From Paucibacter sp. KBW04 (GTDB lineage: Bacteria > Pseudomonadota > Gammaproteobacteria > Burkholderiales > Burkholderiaceae_C), in the NCBI RefSeq assembly GCF_003852425.1, contig NZ_QAJN01000008.1, positions 248,001 to 312,000 of the forward strand: DNA of 64,000 bases, given 5' to 3'. The position numbers were made by a program, and so were the translations under genes. Of the stretch, positions 57,373 to 64,000 are shown piece after piece (position 1 is the stretch's first letter; each line of letters starts with the position of its first letter). The notes beneath the pieces are model-generated. The model was given only the letters and a program-made list of their open reading frames with translations, was not told the DNA's origin and made no database searches.

Positions 57373-57621
57373 TTAGCGGCGGCAGTAAGCGGCGCGCAGT
57401 TCGGCAGCGAAGGAGGGCATGCTGCTTTCGTATTCCTTGGCCAGGGCCAGGATTTCGCGTTCGGCGCGGGCATCGGCGGCGGCGGCCATGCGGGCCTTGA
57501 CCGAAGCGATCAAGCGCAGCCAGACGCGGGCGCCGATGGAGGCCACGGAACCGCCGTGACGCACATTGTTGCGAACGTTATAGCTGAGGGGACGACCGAA
57601 GGTTTGGGTAGCGACGCTCAT
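57373..57621 (-). CDS. Small basic protein of unknown function (82 residues)
   Basis: An 82-residue basic protein, MSVATQTFGRPLSYNVRNN, then a helix-rich part (VWLRLIASVKARMAAAADAR, EREILALAKEYESSMP). No family recognised. It has a good ribosome binding site (AAGGAAGAG) before the ATG and ends before the bidirectional terminator. Divergent from the LysR gene. Confidence 0.65.
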   Translation of the reverse strand: MSVATQTFGRPLSYNVRNNVRHGGSVASIGARVWLRLIASVKARMAAAADARAEREILALAKEYESSMPSFAAELRAAYCRR

Positions 57622-57809
57622 GATGATTCTCTTCCTTGATTTGAGTTCGTTGATCAGAGGACGGGTCGGCGTTATCTGGGCAATCGGACTGCGGTGATGG
57701 GTGGTTTCTTGAACCGATGGACGAATTATGGGGTTTACCCTAGGAATGTCGCCAATGAATTGTTTGAATCTAAGATATAAGCAACGCGCATAGCGTCACA
57801 CAGCCAACC

Positions 57810-57979
57810 CTAGGAGTCTGTCGGACTTGGAATCCGCCGGCGGAAAATCGGCCGCAGCGTCCCATTTCTCACCGGATTTGCAGCCCCATAGCCTGGCTAT
57901 GGGGCTGCAAATCCGGCAAGAACTGGCCTCGCTGGGGCCGATTTCCGCTTTCGGCGGCCCAAGTCCGACAGACTCCTAG
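57810..57979. repeat. 170-nt nested imperfect palindrome (MITE-like)
   Basis: The outer arms are perfect 21-bp inverted repeats (57810-57830 and 57959-57979), beginning CTAGGAGTCTGTCGG, with CTAG at both tips. A middle block (57834-57853 with 57937-57958) pairs with a 3-nt and a 1-nt gap. The centre is a perfect 22-bp inverted repeat (57872-57893 and 57895-57916) with a 1-nt spacer, starting CCGGATTTGCAGCCCC. It lies 22 bp before the LysR start. It could be a MITE with terminal repeats and a 4-bp target duplication, or an RNA/DNA hairpin element. Confidence 0.85.
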
Positions 57980-58001
57980 AAAACTCAGGCGGAGCGGCAC
58001 G

Positions 58002-58970
58002 ATGAACTTCCTAAATCTGGATCTGAACCTGCTGCGGGTCTTCGACGCCGTGATGGCTGAGCGCAACCTGACCCGTGCCGCCGAACGCCTGGCCATGAGC
58101 CAGCCGGCCGTCAGCCATGCGCTCAAGCGCTTGCGCGAAGCCTTGGGCGAAGAGTTGTTCGTTCGCCAGGCCTTTGGCATGAAGCCTACTTCGAGGGCCG
58201 AGGGCTTATGGCCCGAGGTGAGGTTGATCCTGCAGCGCCTGCAAACGCTCTTGGTGCCGGGCGACTTCAGGCCCGAGATCGAGGAGTACACCTTCCGCAT
58301 CGCCATGGCCGACGCCACTGCCGCCCTGCTGCTGCCGCCTCTGGTGGCCCAGCTGGAAGAAGCGCGAGCCCTGGCCAACGTCCATGTGCTGCCGCTGACC
58401 ACCCGTGATCCGCGCACGCTGTTGGAGCAAGGCGAGGTGGACTTCGCCGTGGGCTACTTCCCCGGCGCGGTGGCGGCCCTGCAATCGCAGGGCAATCAGT
58501 CGGCCATACGCCAACACCGCCTGTACGACAGCGAGTACGTCTGCGTGATGCGCCGCGATCACCCCTTGGGCCAGCAGCCGCTGGATTTGGATGCTTACTG
58601 CTCGGCCCACCATCTCTTGGTGAGCTTTTCGGGCCGGCCCCACGGTTTTGTGGACGAGGCACTGAATGCCTTGAACCGCAGCCGTCGCATCGTGCTGACG
58701 GTGAACCAGTTCTTTACCGCCGGGCGAGTGGTGGCCCAGTCGGATCTGTTGACCGTCTTGCCCGCCACTTTTGTCGAGGCCACGGGCTACCAGTCGCAGT
58801 TGCTGGAGCGGCCCTTGCCGGTGGCTTTGTCCAAGGTGCATGTGGATATGTTGTGGCATTTGCGCAGCGAAAGCCGCAGCGCCCAGCGCTGGATGCGCGA
58901 GCGCTTGATCGAGGCGGCACGCCAAGCAGGTGCAACAAGTGCGCCATCTGCGGCGACAATTGGGTCATGA
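58002..58970 (+). CDS. LysR-family regulator
   Basis: A 322-residue LysR protein. The HTH is [20 protein letters not shown], followed by the linker [19 protein letters not shown]. The C-terminal effector-binding domain has no obvious ligand. Its stop overlaps the ATG of the SEC-C gene (ATGA). Its promoter region contains the 170-nt palindrome, which ends 22 bp before the start. Confidence 0.9.
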   Translation: MNFLNLDLNLLRVFDAVMAERNLTRAAERLAMSQPAVSHALKRLREALGEELFVRQAFGMKPTSRAEGLWPEVRLILQRLQTLLVPGDFRPEIEEYTFRIAMADATAALLLPPLVAQLEEARALANVHVLPLTTRDPRTLLEQGEVDFAVGYFPGAVAALQSQGNQSAIRQHRLYDSEYVCVMRRDHPLGQQPLDLDAYCSAHHLLVSFSGRPHGFVDEALNALNRSRRIVLTVNQFFTAGRVVAQSDLLTVLPATFVEATGYQSQLLERPLPVALSKVHVDMLWHLRSESRSAQRWMRERLIEAARQAGATSAPSAATIGS

Positions 58971-59752
58971 GCACCGATCTGACCGAATCCGAGTTCGCTG
59001 AACTCGACGAACTTCTTGCCACCACACCGGCACCCTTGCAGCCCCTGGATGCCTCCATGCTGGATGGCTATCTCTGCGGTGTGCTGGTGCAGCCGCGCCT
59101 GATCGACATCGATGAATGGCTGCCCAATATCTTTGACTACGACGGCGGCGTGCTGCCCGAAGAAGTCGACCAAACCTGGCTGGCCCGCATTCGCGAGCTG
59201 ACCGAGAGACGCCACACCGCGCTGAACCGCGCCATGGTGGAAGACGGCTGGTTTGACCCGGTCGTGTTGGATTTGACCGAGCCCGAGGATGCTGAAAAAT
59301 CGGGAGAAGATGCGACTGCTGTTGCTCTTGACACGGAAGAAGACCCCGACCAGATCGCCGCCCGCGCGACCTACGAGGGCATGAGCCTGATCTCGCGTAC
59401 CTTGATGCCTTGGGTGGCCGGCTTCCAGCACGCGGCGCTGTGCTTCCCCGAGTTGTCCGAGATGGACGACGATGCGGTGATGACGGCCCTGGCCCGCCTT
59501 TACCGCCATCTGCCGGCCGAGACGCCGGAAGAAAAAGAAGTGGTCGCCACCCTGGACCGCGAGCATCCGCTCAAGGATCTGGACGACGCCATCGAAGAGA
59601 TGGTGGTGACCGTGGCCGACCTCTGCGACCTGACGCAAGAGCAGCGCTACCGCGTCGAAACCCTGCGCCGTGAAGGCCCCAAGCTGGGCCGCAACGACCC
59701 TTGCCACTGCGGCTCGGGGCGCAAGTACAAGCAGTGCCACGGGGCCAACTGA
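58967..59752 (+). CDS. UPF0149/YecA-like protein with SEC-C motif
   Basis: A 261-residue protein. The UPF0149 helical domain runs from [20 protein letters not shown] through [20 protein letters not shown]. The C terminus is the zinc-binding SEC-C motif [19 protein letters not shown], also found in SecA. The middle is rich in Asp and Glu. The function is not known; SEC-C modules bind metal and mediate protein contacts. It overlaps the LysR gene by 4 nt. Confidence 0.9.
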   Translation: MSTDLTESEFAELDELLATTPAPLQPLDASMLDGYLCGVLVQPRLIDIDEWLPNIFDYDGGVLPEEVDQTWLARIRELTERRHTALNRAMVEDGWFDPVVLDLTEPEDAEKSGEDATAVALDTEEDPDQIAARATYEGMSLISRTLMPWVAGFQHAALCFPELSEMDDDAVMTALARLYRHLPAETPEEKEVVATLDREHPLKDLDDAIEEMVVTVADLCDLTQEQRYRVETLRREGPKLGRNDPCHCGSGRKYKQCHGAN

Positions 59753-59757
59753 TGGTT

Positions 59758-59800
59758 TTGGGGACTGACCTTTGAGCGAAGCGAAAAGCTCTGTCCCCAA
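59758..59800. repeat. REP-like hairpin after the SEC-C gene
   Basis: TTGGGGAC (59758-59765) pairs with GTCCCCAA (59793-59800). Inside the loop GAGC (59774-59777) and GCTC (59788-59791) form a second small stem. It shares the 13-mer ACTGACCTTTGAG with the region before pckG. It could be a REP-like element or a terminator without a T-tract. Confidence 0.55.
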
Positions 59801-59863
59801 CTGACTAGAGAGTGATCTCAACTTTGCCCGCCCCTCGTTCGGGTCAGTTGAGCTTCCCCCTTC

Positions 59864-60649
59864 ATGCACCTCCAACTCCTCTCCGACCTCCACCTGGAGA
59901 CCGAGGCCTTCGACCCTGAGCCGGCCGAGGGCGCGGAGCTATTGGTGCTGGCCGGCGATATCGACAGCGGCTGGCAGGCCTTGCATCGCTTCAAGGACTG
60001 GCCTGTGCCGGTCTTGTTCGTGCCGGGCAATCATGAGTACGACCAGCGTGATTTCGATGCGGCCCGGGCGGGCTTGCGCGACTTGTCCGCACAACTGGGC
60101 TTCACCCTGCTGGACAACAGCAGCTGCATCCGCAGCGACGCCCAGCGCCGGCGGGTGCGTTTTCTGGGCAGCACGCGCTGGAGCGATTTCGACACCTTTG
60201 GCGAAAGCCAGCGCGAGCGCGCCATGCGGGCCGCCGGTTACTTTCAAAAGGTGATGGGCGCCAGCCGCAATGGCTCGCCCTTCGATGCCGCCGCCGTGCG
60301 TGAGGAAGGCCTGCGTTGCCGCGACTGGCTGGCCGCCGAGCTGAGCTTGGGCGAGCAGGGCCCGGACTGGGAGGCCACCGTGGTCATCACCCATTTCGCA
60401 CCCTCGCTGCGCAGCGCCGACCCGCGCTACGGCAAGCAACCGGGCACGGCCAGCTTTTGCAACGATGACGAAGCCTTGCTGCCCGGCGCCCGCCTGTGGC
60501 TGCATGGCCATCTGCATTTCCAGAACGACTATCGTGTGCCAAACGCAGATGGCTCATCGACCCGGGTGATCTGCAATGCCCGTGGTCATGCCCGCAAGGG
60601 CGAGCCGGCGGGTTTTACGCCACGCGCACGGATCTCTGTTTTTGATTGA
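59864..60649 (+). CDS. Calcineurin-like metallophosphoesterase
   Basis: A 261-residue protein with the complete metallophosphoesterase set: LLSDLHLETE, VLAGDID, VPGNHEYDQ, VVITHFAP and LWLHGHLHFQNDY, which bind two metals. The substrate is unknown (nucleotide or protein phosphate). It stands between the SEC-C gene and the stress protein gene. Confidence 0.9.
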   Translation: MHLQLLSDLHLETEAFDPEPAEGAELLVLAGDIDSGWQALHRFKDWPVPVLFVPGNHEYDQRDFDAARAGLRDLSAQLGFTLLDNSSCIRSDAQRRRVRFLGSTRWSDFDTFGESQRERAMRAAGYFQKVMGASRNGSPFDAAAVREEGLRCRDWLAAELSLGEQGPDWEATVVITHFAPSLRSADPRYGKQPGTASFCNDDEALLPGARLWLHGHLHFQNDYRVPNADGSSTRVICNARGHARKGEPAGFTPRARISVFD

Positions 60650-60693
60650 TGCGGATCAAGCGCAGCGGCTTGAATCCTGCCAGACTGCCCACA

Positions 60694-60709
60694 CGCTAAT
60701 GGTTTAGCG
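60694..60709 (+). promoter_or_regulatory. Hairpin touching the uspA-like ribosome binding site
   Basis: CGCTAA (60694-60699) pairs with TTAGCG (60704-60709), one base before AGGAGG (60711-60716), the Shine-Dalgarno of the universal stress protein gene. It might influence translation or mRNA stability; this is inference. Confidence 0.4.
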
Positions 60710-60724
60710 AAGGAGGCAAAGTCC

Positions 60725-61147
60725 ATGAAGATTCTCGTACCCGTTGACGGCAGCAGTTACACCAAGCGCATGTTGGCCTATTTGGCCGCCCATGATGAAT
60801 GGCTGGGCGATGCCCACCAGTACACGGTATTGCATGTGGTGCCCGCCGTGCCGCCGCGCGCTGCTGCTGTGCTGGACAAGGAAGTCCTGAAGGGCTACTA
60901 CGAAGACGAAAGCGAGAAGGTCTTGAAGACCCTGCGCACCTTCTTCAAGAAGCAAAAGATTCAGGCCGAGTTTGTGACCAAGGTCGGCGCGGCCGGTGAG
61001 GTGATCGCCGCCACCGCCGAAAAAGGCGACTTTGATCTGCTGATCCTGGGCTCGCATGGCCAGAGCGCCCTGCGCAATCTGGTGCTGGGCTCGGTGGCCA
61101 CCAAGGTCATGGCCAATTGCAGCACCCCCGTGCTGCTGATCCGCTGA
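60725..61147 (+). CDS. Universal stress protein
   Basis: A 140-residue UspA-fold protein. It starts MKILVPVDGSSYTKRML and has the ATP-binding motif GSHGQSALRNLVLGSVA (G-x2-G-x9-GS), then NCSTPVLLIR. Such proteins bind ATP and act in stress survival. The gene has a perfect AGGAGG Shine-Dalgarno. Confidence 0.92.
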   Translation: MKILVPVDGSSYTKRMLAYLAAHDEWLGDAHQYTVLHVVPAVPPRAAAVLDKEVLKGYYEDESEKVLKTLRTFFKKQKIQAEFVTKVGAAGEVIAATAEKGDFDLLILGSHGQSALRNLVLGSVATKVMANCSTPVLLIR

Positions 61148-61173
61148 GCGAGTAAGTCGCGCTAGCGATCTGA

Positions 61174-61392
61174 TCAGTTATGCCGCTTGGCGCTCAGCCA
61201 GGCCAGTGGTGACTCTTGCGTGCGCGCCAGGCGTTGAGACTCCAGTTCGGGCTCGGCGCTGGCGTAGCGGTAGTCTTCGCTGCCGTCCAGGCTCGCTTCC
61301 ATGCCGAAGGCAGTGCCCATATCGGCAGGGTCGGCGTCGGGCGAGGTGGCCGGATTGCGGCGGAAAAAACGCAGTGATGGCGTGAATCGCAT
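61174..61392 (-). CDS. Small protein of unknown function (72 residues)
   Basis: A 72-residue protein, MRFTPSLRFFRRNPATSPDA, Asp/Glu-rich in the middle and ending ESPLAWLSAKRHN. No family recognised. It has a GAGG ribosome binding site before the ATG and lies alone between two convergently placed units. Confidence 0.55.
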   Translation of the reverse strand: MRFTPSLRFFRRNPATSPDADPADMGTAFGMEASLDGSEDYRYASAEPELESQRLARTQESPLAWLSAKRHN

Positions 61393-61562
61393 ATCAAACC
61401 TCGCTTGTCTCTGAACTACTCCGAGCGCCGCTTTTATTGCGATCTAGTCTTGGCGAGTTCAGTGTGCGACAGACGGCTCGATCTCGAATCCCTAAGCTGG
61501 GGGTGAATTTGAGCCTAGTTGGCAAAATGTCACGCGGCCCCCTTTTGTCGGCTGGCGCCCGC

Positions 61563-62489
61563 TCAAGCCAAGGCCGTCTTGGCCCCCGCCGCCAGGGCTT
61601 GACCGATCAAGTCCAGCAAGGCCACTCGGGCCGGCGCGGAGGAGGACTCCGACAAGAGCTTCCACTGATGCCAGAACAGGGCCACGTCCACGCCCACCTC
61701 GGGTCGTAGTTGAATCAGCTCGCCCCGGCTCACCAGTTCGCGCACCTGCAACTCGGGCACCACGCCCACCCCCCATCCCATCAGGGCGGCGCGGACAATG
61801 CCTTCGCTGGAAGGTACATAGCGCTCCTGCAAGCGCGGGCTGCGCAGGCCCAGGGCCTTGCTGACCCAGAGGGCTGGCGTGTCGTCCTTGCGGTTGTAGA
61901 CCAGGAATGGCGTGTTGGCGAAGCTGGATTCGCTCAGGCCCGCTGGCAGCCGGGCCTGCAGATAAGCCGGGCTCACCACGGCCACATAGCGCATCACGCC
62001 CAGGGCTTGCACCACACAGCCACGCAAGGCCTGGCGCACCGTGCTGACGCAGCCCAAGACCTCGCCTTGGCGCAGCCAGTCGTGGGTGAAGTCCTGGTCG
62101 TCCACCACCAACTCCAGGCCAAAGCCTTCTTTCAAACCGGTTTGCACAACGCCGTCCAGGGCAGGCAGCACCCAGGTGGCCAGGCTGTCGGCATTGACGG
62201 CGATGCCAATGCGCTCATTGGCCGAAACCCGGCTGCCCAGTTCGCGGGCCATATCGGTACGCATGGCTTGCAGCTGGCGGGCATAGCGCAAAAGCACCTT
62301 GCCCGGCTCGGTCAGGCGCAGCGGCCGCGAGCGCACCACCAGCAGCTGGCCGACTTGCGACTCCAGGCTGCGCAGGCGCTGGGAAACGGCGCTTTGGGTG
62401 ATGGCCAGGCGTTGGGCGGCCCGCTCGAAGCTGCGTTCATCGGCCAGGGCGGCCAGGCAATCGAGGGCGGACGAATCGAGGTCTTTCAT
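61563..62489 (-). CDS. argP: LysR-family regulator ArgP
   Basis: A 308-residue LysR protein matching ArgP (IciA). It has the start MKDLDSSALDCLAALADERS, the HTH SFERAAQRLAITQSAVSQRL and the linker SLESQVGQLLVVRSRPLRL. ArgP senses lysine/arginine and controls the basic amino acid exporter. Here it is divergent from the LysE gene with a 76-bp intergenic region, which is the classical arrangement. Confidence 0.93.
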   Translation of the reverse strand: MKDLDSSALDCLAALADERSFERAAQRLAITQSAVSQRLRSLESQVGQLLVVRSRPLRLTEPGKVLLRYARQLQAMRTDMARELGSRVSANERIGIAVNADSLATWVLPALDGVVQTGLKEGFGLELVVDDQDFTHDWLRQGEVLGCVSTVRQALRGCVVQALGVMRYVAVVSPAYLQARLPAGLSESSFANTPFLVYNRKDDTPALWVSKALGLRSPRLQERYVPSSEGIVRAALMGWGVGVVPELQVRELVSRGELIQLRPEVGVDVALFWHQWKLLSESSSAPARVALLDLIGQALAAGAKTALA

Positions 62490-62565
62490 AAGTCTGGCTA
62501 ATGTACGACTAGAGATATGAATCCGCCTTCTAGTTTGCCCTGATCATGGCCACAATCCGCGCCCA

Positions 62566-63198
62566 ATGACACCCGAGCAGCCCCTTCCATTCAATGCGCT
62601 GATGCAAGGCTGGCTCACCGGGGCCAGCTTGATCATGGCGATTGGCGCGCAGAACGCCTTGGTCCTGCGCCAAGGCTTGATGCGCAGCCATGTGGCGCCG
62701 GTAGTGTTCTTCTGCACCCTCTCTGATGTGCTGCTGATCTGCCTGGGCGTGTTCGGCCTGGGCGCCGTGATCGCCAGCAGCCCCCTGGTCTTGAATCTGT
62801 TTCGCTGGGGCGGCGCCGTCTTCTTGATTCTGTACGGCCTGCGCGCCGCCCAAAGAGCTTGGGTCGGCGGGGCCGCCTTGCAGGCGGGCGCGAACGCCGC
62901 CGCATTGCGCGCCACCCTGCTGACTGCCGCCGCGCTGACCTTTTTGAACCCCCATGTCTATCTAGACACGGTGGTCTTGCTGGGCACTTTGGGGGCGCAG
63001 ATCGCCGCCGAACAGCGCTGGGCCTTCGCCCTGGGCGCCAGCCTGGCCTCGCTGATGTGGTTCAGCCTGCTGGGCTTTGGCGCCGCCGCGGCCGCCGATG
63101 CCCTGCGCAAGCCCTGGGTCTGGCGCGCCATCGACGCCATGGTGGCTGTGCTGATGCTTGTCTTGGGCTTGCAACTGGCTTTAAAGCCGGTGGCCTGA
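62566..63198 (+). CDS. LysE/ArgO-type amino acid exporter
   Basis: A 210-residue membrane protein with about six helices. It has the conserved start GWLTGASLIMAIGAQNALVL and the motif TFLNPHVYLDTVVLLG. It exports lysine/arginine and is regulated by the divergent ArgP. Downstream by 43 bp lies dadA on the same strand. Confidence 0.93.
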   Translation: MTPEQPLPFNALMQGWLTGASLIMAIGAQNALVLRQGLMRSHVAPVVFFCTLSDVLLICLGVFGLGAVIASSPLVLNLFRWGGAVFLILYGLRAAQRAWVGGAALQAGANAAALRATLLTAAALTFLNPHVYLDTVVLLGTLGAQIAAEQRWAFALGASLASLMWFSLLGFGAAAAADALRKPWVWRAIDAMVAVLMLVLGLQLALKPVA

Positions 63199-63241
63199 GC
63201 CGAAAAGAATTCTTGAAATCTAAGTCTTTGGAGTTATCGCA

Positions 63242-64000
63242 ATGAAAGTCGTCGTCCTGGGAGCCGGAATCATCGGCGTGAGCACTGCCTGGTATTTGCT
63301 GGAGCAGGGCCATGAGGTGATCGTCGTGGACCGGCAGAAAGACGCCGCCCTGGAGACCAGCTTTGCCAACGGCGCGCAAATCTCCGTCAGCTTCTGCGAG
63401 CCCTGGGCCAATGCTGGTGCGCCCTTCAAGGTTGCCAAATGGCTTTTGCGCGACGATTCGCCCCTGCTGTTCCGCCCCAAGCTGGACCCCAAGCAGTGGA
63501 TCTGGGGCCTGTCCTTTCTGACCCAGTGCACCACGGCCGCCTTCGAACGCAATGTGGAGCAGCTCGTCCAGCTGGGCCGCTACAGCCACGCCAGCCACAA
63601 GGTTCTGGCGGCCAAGACCGGTATTGAATTTGAGCGCTTGGAGCGCGGCATCCTGCACTTCTTCTCCTCGCAGGCCGACTTTGAAGCGGGTGCGGCCGGT
63701 GCCGAGGTGATGCGTCGCCACGGTGTGGATCGCCGCGTCTTGAATCGCGAGGAGGTCTTGAAGGTCGAGCCGGCCTTGGCCGCGTTTGGCGCGAACATCC
63801 ACGGCGGCACCTTCACGCCCAGCGATGAGTCGGGCGATGCCAAGGTCTTCACCCAGAAGCTGGCCCAGCTCTGCCAAGCGCGCGGCGCCCAGTTCCTGTG
63901 GGAACACGATGTGCTGGCGCTTTCCCGCCAGGGCGATGCCATCGACCAAGTGCAGATCGCCTCCTTGCTGACGGGCGCCAAGCAAAACCTCAAGGCCGAC
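63242..64000 (+). CDS. dadA: D-amino acid dehydrogenase small subunit DadA (3' truncated by window)
   Basis: The first 253 codons of an FAD-dependent oxidase that deaminates D-amino acids. The Rossmann motif MKVVVLGAGIIGVSTAWYL is at the very start, followed by VDRQKDAALETSFANGAQIS, the DadA-specific GILHFFSSQADFE, and HGGTFTPSDESGDAKVFTQKL. The gene continues past the window end. It follows the amino acid exporter on the same strand, possibly in an operon related to amino acid homeostasis. Confidence 0.93.
   Translation, partial: MKVVVLGAGIIGVSTAWYLLEQGHEVIVVDRQKDAALETSFANGAQISVSFCEPWANAGAPFKVAKWLLRDDSPLLFRPKLDPKQWIWGLSFLTQCTTAAFERNVEQLVQLGRYSHASHKVLAAKTGIEFERLERGILHFFSSQADFEAGAAGAEVMRRHGVDRRVLNREEVLKVEPALAAFGANIHGGTFTPSDESGDAKVFTQKLAQLCQARGAQFLWEHDVLALSRQGDAIDQVQIASLLTGAKQNLKAD

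Overview
The window is about 64 kb of GC-rich, densely packed bacterial chromosome. The gene set points to a betaproteobacterium of the order Burkholderiales, probably the Roseateles/Leptothrix/Rubrivivax neighbourhood: two PEP-CTERM sorted proteins plus a PEP-CTERM-type CAAX protease-like protein, an LldP/LldD lactate unit, a GTP-type PEP carboxykinase, an ArgP/LysE pair, RlmJ, a UPF0149/SEC-C protein and Gram-negative porins. The placement is inferred from gene content; no rRNA or tRNA gene was seen.

Layout. 0.2-9.3 kb: a secreted unknown, an agmatinase-family enzyme, a DHH phosphoesterase, a lipoprotein with an L,D-transpeptidase-like Cys motif, a cohesin/PEP-CTERM protein and a large reprolysin-like protease with a C-terminal dockerin. 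9.4-14.5 kb: a MAPEG protein, then an amidase-dppBCDF operon that suggests murein-peptide recycling. 15-19.6 kb: divergent IMPACT protein and tgt, a multi-domain lipoprotein and a membrane protein. 19.6-24.2 kb: a minus-strand run with ATGA/GTGA overlaps ending in an MFS-acyltransferase fusion. 24.3-26.6 kb: an XRE regulator, then a retron, with a structured ncRNA at about 25082-25252 followed by a retron-type reverse transcriptase. 26.8-31.0 kb: a catabolic island (porin, M20 amidohydrolase, MHS transporter, MarR) with a near-ideal operator dyad in front. 31-43 kb: housekeeping and accessory genes, including quinone reductase/MerR, rlmJ, a beta-helix protein, an LptA-like protein, an Old Yellow Enzyme, lldP-lldD and a LysR gene. 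43-54.7 kb: small orphans, a UPF1-like helicase with an HTH partner, hemerythrin, a methyltransferase, a long-stalk TonB-like protein, a TIR-transmembrane-ankyrin protein, MarR/hydrolase, DUF2130 and a zinc-ribbon protein. 55.4-64 kb: pckG, a 170-nt nested palindrome, LysR/SEC-C, a phosphoesterase, a universal stress protein, argP/lysE and a truncated dadA.

Most notable: (1) the retron, whose ncRNA shows a1/a2 pairing, msr-like and msd-like hairpins, and whose RT has about 145 extra N-terminal residues and variant signature motifs; (2) a TIR protein tethered by one membrane helix to ankyrin repeats; (3) the 170-nt palindrome flanked by CTAG; (4) a 14-mer present five times in the window; (5) a cohesin protein and a dockerin protease in adjacent divergent genes.
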